The notes under the pieces were generated by a model. The model was not told the origin of the DNA and did not search any database. It saw only the letters and a list, made by a program, of their open reading frames with translations. Shown piece by piece: positions 46,005-52,667 of a stretch of 64,000 bases of DNA. The stretch's first letter is position 1. Each line of letters opens with the position of its first letter. Location of the stretch: assembly GCF_017357405.1 (NCBI RefSeq), contig NZ_CP071598.1, forward strand, positions 682,001 through 746,000, read 5' to 3'. The position numbers and the translations under genes are program-made. The stretch is from Halomontanus rarus (GTDB taxonomy: Archaea; Halobacteriota; Halobacteria; Halobacteriales; Natrialbaceae).

Positions 46005-46895
46005 TCAGTAGTACGGCCGATACTCTTCGAGGAATGCCGCTCCGTCGACGGCGTACTCGGAGAGGACCCGACACTCCGGAGTGATCGGTCGGTCGTGTTC
46101 GAGGGCCGCGACGACGCCGAGGAGGAGTGCCGCGGCGTCGAACACACGCTCGCTCGGGTCGATCTCCCCGGCGACTACGTCGAGGACGGTTTCGATGTAC
46201 GCCCGGTACATGTCGGTCATGTCGGCCGGCGTGCTGCCGACGTCGACGGCGGTCGTCCGGTTTCCGATGCTGAGAAACGAGAACTGGTTCTCGTCTTCCG
46301 GACTGTCGAGTCGAAGGGTGGCGTACGTACCGTCGGTGAAGACCACGTTGACGGTCTGCCCGGGATCGTCGGCCGGCGAGACGCACGCCCACGGGGAGTC
46401 GACGATGCGACAGACGGTGTCGACGAGGTGGACACCGTAGTAGAACGGATCGTCGTAGCCGACGCAGTACAGCGTCCGGTCGTCGGACTCGAGATCGGCC
46501 GACCGAACCGCGGAGTGGTACGGCACCGCCGACCCGCCGAAAAAGGGCGTCCCGCCCGCGGCCGCCTCGAGTTCGCGAATATCCGCGAGATTCCCCGCGA
46601 TCGGTTTGTCGATCACCGTCGGTACCCCGCGCTCGAGAAACGGAACGGCGAGTTCGCGATGCGTGTCCCAGTCGACGGTGAGAATCATCACGGCGTCGAC
46701 GCGGTCGGCCATCTCGAGCGGTTCGTCGTACCGGTTCGCGCCGTGAGTGTCGCAGTATTCCTCCGTATACGATTCACTTCGAACGGCTCCCCCGTCCCAC
46801 ACCGCAGTGAGACTCGTAGACGGGTGTCCAGCCAGCGTGTCGGCGAACGCCTCGGCGTGACTGGTATCCAACCCAACGATTCCGATATCGACCAT
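46005..46895 (-). CDS. Gfo/Idh/MocA-family oxidoreductase
   Basis: A 296-residue dehydrogenase-type protein nearly collinear with the one at 5257-6153 (GIVGLDTSHAEAF, TVIDKPIAGNLADI, YDDPFYYGVHLVDT). It is shorter than typical family members. Minus-strand TATA box AAGTATAAGTG ends about 25 nt before the ATG at 46895, consistent with a leaderless transcript. It lies on the same strand as the double-domain amidohydrolase, 177 bp upstream, repeating the pair seen at the left end of the island. Confidence 0.86.
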   Translation of the reverse strand: MVDIGIVGLDTSHAEAFADTLAGHPSTSLTAVWDGGAVRSESYTEEYCDTHGANRYDEPLEMADRVDAVMILTVDWDTHRELAVPFLERGVPTVIDKPIAGNLADIRELEAAAGGTPFFGGSAVPYHSAVRSADLESDDRTLYCVGYDDPFYYGVHLVDTVCRIVDSPWACVSPADDPGQTVNVVFTDGTYATLRLDSPEDENQFSFLSIGNRTTAVDVGSTPADMTDMYRAYIETVLDVVAGEIDPSERVFDAAALLLGVVAALEHDRPITPECRVLSEYAVDGAAFLEEYRPYY

Positions 46896-47608
46896 CTACT
46901 GCTCAGTCACTCCTTCGGACACTTATACTTTGACCAACATCGGGTGCGAGCGCGCTTGTGTCCCTCGTAAGCAGACAATCGTACAGTTGCGTGTCGGAAA
47001 ACGCGTGAGCGGAACCCACGTATAAGGGTCCCACACATACACACTCGCCAGTTGACGCATTCGAATACTTGACTCGCCGTCCGGACAGTAGTCGACGTTT
47101 CCTCTGGGGAAACGACGTGGGACGGTTCGTCGCTCGAACGACACCTCGAGATGACGGTTCGAAGAAGTGGGTACGCTGCATATGGTTAAGTTTCACTGAA
47201 TAACCCCACACATTTAAGATGCCACGGCGTCGATCGTCATGCATCCTCGTTTGAGGATAGCAAACGCAGGACGGATCACCATCTTCCGTGACGAGTCCGA
47301 CCGAGTCAGTCGTCGATCGGTGACCGGAGAGAGCATGCTGGCGCTCGGTCGAGTTCTCGGACCTCGGGGAGTACCGTTCGGTGGCGCCTCTCGAGACGAT
47401 TCCGTCGGGGTATAACCGCCGTCCCCTGAAAGCGTACACTCGACCGATTTCGGTCGTGATCGGCGGATCCGAAGGCCAGAGTTGTGGTAATCGATACCCC
47501 ACTGTGAGTCGAGGAACCCCAACCTCGTTTTGTGCTGATAAACGCGATAGACGCGAACGGTCCCAGAGAAGTCAAAGTTTTTATCGCCGATAGACCCATA
47601 TACTATCG
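46896..47608. other. Gene-free region before rdfA
   Basis: A 713-bp stretch. It holds the promoter of the Gfo/Idh gene (46919-46929) and an A/T-rich box before rdfA (47574-47585). Open frames on the minus strand are arginine-rich and match nothing I recognise. I see no RNA gene. Confidence 0.4.
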
Positions 47609-48235
47609 ATGAAACGGCAGCAGAGAGAGGGTGAATCGTGCGGATGCAAGGTGGGGAGAATGATCTATTCGTACGAGCTTACGGGCTCGAACCAGCAGCT
47701 GATCGAGTGGTGGACAGCAGACGATGCCAAAGAGAGCCTCCGCGACATCGCCGACTACTTCAACCAGAATTTGCTTCGTGCGGAACTACAACGCAACGGA
47801 TACAGCCCGCTCGACGGAGAAATTGCGAACATCTACCGACTCCTGACCGACGACGGCGTCAGTCGCGGCATGGAAACACAGACGCGAAAGCGACTCGAGC
47901 GCCAAGGGCTCGACGTCGAGTCGCTAACAGACGACTTCGTCTCCTACCAGTCGATCTATCGACACCTGAACGAGTGTCTAGATACGGAGTACGTCGAAGA
48001 GACGCAGTCGGTCGAGACCAGACGACAGACCGGCAAAGAACGTATTTTCGCCCTCGAGAACCGGACCGAAACCGTGACGGTCGATACGCTGTCTCAGTTG
48101 GTCGATCACGATGCACTCGCGCTCGAAGAGTTCGACGTTCTCGTCGACGTATCAGTAACGTGTCTCCACTGCCATCGCCAGCACACCATCGACGAACTGA
48201 TCGAGAACGAAGGGTGTCAGTGCCGCCAGTCGTAA
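47609..48235 (+). CDS. rdfA: RdfA-type rod-determining factor
   Basis: A 208-residue protein of the haloarchaeal RdfA family, known in Haloferax to promote the rod cell shape. Family features are SCGCKVGRMIYSYEL near the N-terminus, SLRDIADYFNQNLLRAEL, GEIANIYRLLTDDGVSRG and TQTRKRLERQGLDVESLTDD. A C-terminal zinc-like pair CLHCHRQHTIDELI with CQC follows. It is a cytoplasmic, HTH-like protein. It begins the core-genome part of the window, right of the catabolic island. Confidence 0.75.
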   Translation: MKRQQREGESCGCKVGRMIYSYELTGSNQQLIEWWTADDAKESLRDIADYFNQNLLRAELQRNGYSPLDGEIANIYRLLTDDGVSRGMETQTRKRLERQGLDVESLTDDFVSYQSIYRHLNECLDTEYVEETQSVETRRQTGKERIFALENRTETVTVDTLSQLVDHDALALEEFDVLVDVSVTCLHCHRQHTIDELIENEGCQCRQS

Positions 48236-49134
48236 CTTCTGTAACGACCATAGTATTGTTACAATGAACGAACCGTCCGATTCGATCGTCGAACCGAATG
48301 TAACAGCCATACACCTGTTACAAGAGGGTGCGGTAAGTCAGGCGACTGACGACACGGGGGGATAGCAGAGCCGAAGCGGCCGACCCGACTACTGGTGGTT
48401 AAGGTCAGTAGAGTTTCGAGTACCACGTCGTCGTCTCTTCCGAAGAGCAAACCATCTCTAATTCAGATTGTTATTGGATGATACCATATTTTTGATATTC
48501 GATCGAGAGACGATGGGGATATTTATGAAGGAGACGTATGTCTGGAGGTAGAGCTAATTAGGTACTGAATTCGTAGTAATACGAGAGAATACAGAGGACA
48601 GTAGTAGCTCGATCTCGGTAAGGAGTAGTATACGTCGATCAGATCTACAGTTCGAAATATATCGGGAATAATTGCAAACTAGTCCCATGAACGTCCAATA
48701 GATGGTTCTATATCGGATGGATAGAGTAGTAAAGAGAAGATTAGCCGTCAAACAGTCACAACTACACTTGGAGTCGAGTTCGAGTAGAGTGATAATGAAT
48801 AAATTATCATATTATCCATTCATATTGGTACTCTATCTATAGTTACGGTAACAGAACTGTCTCGAGGTATCGCAGTCTTCCAACCTGCACTCGAGACGAG
48901 TACACTGAGCGTACGGACGATCCGACCGCAGGATAATGTGAATTTTCTGAGTGAAGTTGCTGAAGCCGCTACTGGACGCAGGTGGTATACGCGGTCGATC
49001 ACGACGCCACGGCCGGTAACGCGAACGAAAACGGCCGGGACGTTGCACGGTGTTTCGAGAGCGAGAGAACACAGTTGCGACCGGAAAGAGAGGGAGAATC
49101 CAGCGGAGAGGTCGTCGAAAGAGAGCGGTCCAAG
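48236..49134. other. AT-rich gene-free region downstream of orc1
   Basis: About 900 bp between rdfA and the orc1 stop, more AT-rich than the surroundings, particularly 48460-48840. Open frames are short and lack codon bias. No repeats of the origin-box type are seen here. It may contain terminators and remnants, but I recognise nothing specific. Confidence 0.45.
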
Positions 49135-50406
49135 TTACGGCAAATTGTCGAGTCGACTATCCCGAAGGACCGATTTCAACACGATATCCGTATCCTGCAC
49201 GAGTCGATGTTCGAGGTAGCTTCCCTGCCCCCGACCGCCGCCGGTTCGCGTCGACTCGACGACGCCGAGGAAGGCCTGTTCTTTGAGCAACTCGTACACG
49301 CGGTGCTCGCTGAGAACGCTCGCCTCGAGGCGTTCGGTAGTCCGTTTGTATCGCTCGTAAATCCGACTGGTCGAAAACTCGTCTTCGGCGTGTTCCTCGG
49401 TGAGCATCGCCAGCGAGTACAGAATGAACTTGACCTGCGTCGTCGACCCGCGAAGCAGTTCCTCGAACCGGTCGATCTCCGCCCACTCCTGTGCGTCGCG
49501 GACGTGTTTCTCCTGGACTAGGTCGGCGCCCTGGCGTTCGGCGAGCTCGCCGGCGTGACGGAGGATCTCGATGGCTTTCCGCGCGTCACCGTGTTCCTGC
49601 GCCGCGAACGCTGCAGTGAGCGGAATGACGTCCTCGGTGAGTACATCGTCGCGAAACGCGTCACGACGATGGTTCATGATCTCGCGTAGCTGATTTGCGT
49701 CGTAAGGCTGGAAAACGAACTCCTCCTCGCGAAGGCTGCTTTTGACCCGCTCGTTGAGTTCGTCACGATACTCGATCTTGTTACTGATCGCGATAATCCC
49801 GAGGTGACAGTCGGCCTTTCCGGACTCGCGTGCGCGTGAGAGTTGCATGAGAACGTCGTCGTCCTCGAGGCGATCGACTTCGTCGAGGACGATGATGACC
49901 GCGTCGTACACCCCGTCGAGGATCTCCCAGAGGTAATCGTAGTACTCACCGCTACCGATACCGGACCGGGGGATATCGAATCCGGTGTTCGCGCTTTCGT
50001 TGAGCGATCGCGTAATCGACCGTGCGACGCGAGTCTGGGTGTTGTGTTGTGCACAGTCGACGTACACCGTCCCGACGGCGACGCCCTGTGCTTCGGCTGC
50101 TCGACGCGCCCGCTCTGTTACGTGCTGGGCGACGAGAGATTTTCCGGTCCCCGTCTTGCCGTAGATCATCGTATTGTTCGGCGGTTGCTGTTGGACGATC
50201 GGACGAAGCTCCGTCGCTACGGCTTCGATCTCCTCGTCGCGGCCGACGATCCGTGTGCTCTCCGGGACGTGGCCGACCTTCAGCAACTCCTTTCGGGTGA
50301 AAATGTGTCCGTGCGAGGTATCCTCGTCGAAGTTGAACAGCGGATCTTCGGACGGATCCTCGAGTCGTTCGTCGAAGTCGGAGAGCTGAGTCGACTCGTC
50401 GGCCAT
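49135..50406 (-). CDS. orc1: Orc1/Cdc6 replication initiator
   Basis: Binds origin recognition boxes and recruits the replicative helicase. A 423-residue AAA+ ATPase: Walker A GKTGTGKS at residues 83-90, Walker B VIIVLDEVDRL, sensor region LGIIAISNK, and a C-terminal winged-helix domain (about residues 330-423, with ERYKRTTERL and GQGSYLEHRL). It sits beside a cluster of origin-box-like repeats at 50847-51710, upstream of its start, the classic haloarchaeal arrangement. It is one of several Orc1 paralogues usually found; which number cannot be told. A TATA-like box (about 50430-50440) precedes the ATG. Confidence 0.92.
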   Translation of the reverse strand: MADESTQLSDFDERLEDPSEDPLFNFDEDTSHGHIFTRKELLKVGHVPESTRIVGRDEEIEAVATELRPIVQQQPPNNTMIYGKTGTGKSLVAQHVTERARRAAEAQGVAVGTVYVDCAQHNTQTRVARSITRSLNESANTGFDIPRSGIGSGEYYDYLWEILDGVYDAVIIVLDEVDRLEDDDVLMQLSRARESGKADCHLGIIAISNKIEYRDELNERVKSSLREEEFVFQPYDANQLREIMNHRRDAFRDDVLTEDVIPLTAAFAAQEHGDARKAIEILRHAGELAERQGADLVQEKHVRDAQEWAEIDRFEELLRGSTTQVKFILYSLAMLTEEHAEDEFSTSRIYERYKRTTERLEASVLSEHRVYELLKEQAFLGVVESTRTGGGRGQGSYLEHRLVQDTDIVLKSVLRDSRLDNLP

Positions 50407-50846
50407 GTATACACTATCAACACGCTTCCAGTACTTATGTTTGTTCTTCCCCGACCAGAGTGTATTTCATCCGTAAAAGGGATTCAGAACCGCCCTCGAG
50501 TCGATATCAGATCGGTGTGCTATCGACCGCGAACAAAGTGTATCGGAGGGAGCGTGTTCTCGGTTCCGTCCCACGGAAGACTATCGCGCGATCCCGAATC
50601 TTCGACTGGAGAGACGAGAGTGAGAACAGTCCGACGAGCAGTGTATCGACAATCCCGCCCTCGAGGGGCCGAACGAACACAGAGTCCCGTGTGAAGGGAA
50701 CACCGTGCGAAAGGAGAGAGTGGAAAGTACCACGTTGGGTGTAAGTGTGACCGACCCGTGGAACTCTCGTTGTATACTTTAGACGCGAGTTCGGGCGATA
50801 CTATTCGACGCTGAACTCCTCCCCTTCGAGTCGGAGGTGGACTCTA

Positions 50847-50869
50847 TACACCCCTCATCCAAAGTGAAA
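50847..50869 (+). repeat. Origin-recognition-box-like repeat 1
   Basis: TACACCCCTCATCCAAAGTG plus AAA. It matches the shared consensus CACCCCTSRTCMAGAGTGTA except for two bases; the G-rich strand carries GGGGTG as in archaeal origin boxes. Confidence 0.75.
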
Positions 50870-50891
50870 ACGAACGGGAGGAAAACGGTGG

Positions 50892-50915
50892 TACACCCCT
50901 CATCCAGAGTGTAAC
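50892..50915 (+). repeat. Origin-recognition-box-like repeat 2
   Basis: TACACCCCTCATCCAGAGTG followed by TAAC; full match to the consensus. 45 bp after repeat 1. Confidence 0.8.
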
Positions 50916-50945
50916 TGTCTGATCGGAGATGAAAGACGAGTGACT

Positions 50946-50969
50946 CCCACCCCTGGTCCAGAGTGTAAC
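50946..50969 (+). repeat. Origin-recognition-box-like repeat 3
   Basis: CCCACCCCTGGTCCAGAGTG followed by TAAC; it has GG where repeat 2 has CA. 54 bp after repeat 2. Confidence 0.78.
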
Positions 50970-51134
50970 GAGGTCGCGTATGAAAGGCGATCACGTTCTT
51001 TCAACCTGTAAAACGGTGAGCCGAAGGTGACCAGTGATCGTGACCTGTACCGGCACTACTCGTCGTCAAGCCCGAGTATCCGTCGGTGCCCGTGTTGGGC
51101 ACTGATCGATAGTATAATGATTACGATGCAGGCC

Positions 51135-51158
51135 CACACCCCTCGTCAAGAGTGTAAC
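51135..51158 (+). repeat. Origin-recognition-box-like repeat 4
   Basis: CACACCCCTCGTCAAGAGTG followed by TAAC; variant CGTCAAG core. Confidence 0.78.
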
Positions 51159-51236
51159 AGCGACGAAGCGACGGGCTTTGAATTTACCTTCTCGAGTGTG
51201 GTCGACGCGATGGGATTGGACCGTCGTCGATAGACA

Positions 51237-51261
51237 CACACCCCTGATCAAGAGTGTATTC
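51237..51261 (+). repeat. Origin-recognition-box-like repeat 5
   Basis: CACACCCCTGATCAAGAGTG followed by TATTC; the last box before the AT-rich region. Confidence 0.75.
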
Positions 51262-51342
51262 CAGTGAGAGAAGGGGCCGGAAACGAGCGAGATGGAGCCG
51301 AGACCGGACGACAATTTGGCGGATTCATTGGAAGGAGAAGCG

Positions 51343-51380
51343 TTGACTGTCCGTTAGAAGTGCTGACTATCCATTAGAAG
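51343..51380 (+). repeat. 18-bp imperfect direct repeats in AT-rich origin part
   Basis: Two neighbouring copies, each containing TGACTRTCCRTTAGAAG (51343-51360 and 51363-51380), separated by two bases, at the edge of the AT-rich stretch. Confidence 0.7.
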
Positions 51381-51688
51381 CTATCTAATCGTTCGATCTT
51401 TCGTCTGGTCCAGCTTCCCCCTAGACACTCCACCCTAGAATCTAACACTAACCTAGTGGTTTTATAACTATTGCAGACCAAAAGTTAACCAAGTGCATTT
51501 TAAGCGACTAGGAGGACGAAGGCGGCATTCGTCCGGTCACTGTCGAACTGCAACTGTAATAAATCGATCATTCGCATCTCTTTTTCGGCGGATATCTAAC
51601 GTATTAGCTGATCTACTGGTCTAATTCGTCTTTCCTCGAGTGTCCCAAACCCCCGTTTCAACTGCAACCGCTCGCACCTTCGGACCAA

Positions 51689-51710
51689 TACACTCTGGAC
51701 GAGGGGTGTG
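51689..51710 (-). repeat. Origin-recognition-box-like repeat 6, inverted
   Basis: The plus strand reads TACACTCTGGACGAGGGGTG and TG, the reverse complement of the box consensus. It faces repeats 1-5 across the AT-rich stretch. Confidence 0.8.
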
Positions 51711-52008
51711 TGTGTTCTTTTCTTGTATTCACAGTGTCCCGATCATCGGACGGTCATTCGATGATACGAATTACCCTCGTTCACACTGTTGGTGCTTCGC
51801 TCTCCGTCGTCGCCTGGCACTCGCGTGACCTCACCAGCACAGAACACCGATGCCAAAACAGTATCCGACACTCGAGAACCAGAACCAACATCAGAACCCG
51901 TTTAACATATCGTTTGTATCCGGTAAGATCAGCTAATCGTCTCTCCGTCTCCCCAAATATTTTAGTGACCACACTTATCCCTGCAATATCCCACTCTAGT
52001 CCTATTCA

Positions 52009-52458
52009 ATGGCCGTACCTCGCCAGCGAAATATAAATATACTAGTAGTCGAACCCGATTCCGACGATGCACAGATATTTCGAGACTCCTTTCGTGACAG
52101 CGAATCCGTCAACAGTGTTTACGTCACTTCGGATGGGGACGACGCGCTAGATTTCGTTTATCAACGTGGTGATCACGACACGGTTTCTCGGCCGAATTTC
52201 GTCGTTCTCGATCCACGACTGCCACAGTCGGAGTCCAGCGGCTACGATGTCCTTTCCGAACTCAAATCGGAACCCAAACTGCGTCAGATTCCCGTCATCG
52301 TCCTCACGAGTTCGGATACGGAAGCGGACTTGTTGCGATCGTATACGCTTCACGCGAACGCGTATCTCCGGAAACCCGACGACCCGGAGTCGTTCGCAAA
52401 TCTCGTCGATTCGCTCAAACGGTTCTGGCTATCCGCCGTCAGGTTGCCACCTTCCTGA
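52009..52458 (+). CDS. Single-domain response regulator (CheY/Rcp1-like)
   Basis: A 149-residue receiver domain without an output domain. It has the acidic pair in VVEPDSDDAQIF, the phospho-acceptor region NFVVLDPRLPQSESSGYDVL, the VIVLTSSDTE strand with the conserved Thr/Ser, and the lysine in AYLRKPDD. Haloarchaeal genomes encode many such stand-alone receivers in phosphorelays. No histidine kinase is adjacent. Its promoter lies at the right end of the origin region. Confidence 0.85.
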   Translation: MAVPRQRNINILVVEPDSDDAQIFRDSFRDSESVNSVYVTSDGDDALDFVYQRGDHDTVSRPNFVVLDPRLPQSESSGYDVLSELKSEPKLRQIPVIVLTSSDTEADLLRSYTLHANAYLRKPDDPESFANLVDSLKRFWLSAVRLPPS

Positions 52459-52667
52459 ACTCGTTCACTCGAACACTGTCAATGCCGATGGACCCGCTCG
52501 TCTCTCGAGCGGCCTCGAAAGCGAACCCGGAAAGCCCCGTTTATTGCGCTCGAGTACGTACCTCCGCTAATGAGACGACGATCGATCGGGGACGGCAGTC
52601 TGGGGCAGACCCGATGGGTTTTCCGGTCACTGATGGTGGTCGATTCGGTCAGTACTGGTGATCGGCT

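Larger units (their letters stand above)
50407..52008. other. Probable replication origin (oriC-type intergenic region)
   Basis: A 1.6-kb gene-free region upstream of orc1. It has five direct origin-box-like repeats (50847-51261), an AT-rich stretch (about 51300-51640) with 18-bp direct repeats, and an inverted box at 51689-51710. The AT-rich part between opposite boxes is the likely unwinding element. Promoters for orc1 and for the response regulator lie at its two ends (acacttatcc, about 51971-51980). Confidence 0.8.

Noticed and set aside
46903..47502. Minus-strand open frame of 199 codons between the Gfo/Idh gene and rdfA
   Set aside because: Arginine- and serine-rich, no motif, and covers two promoter-like areas. 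Treated as non-coding.
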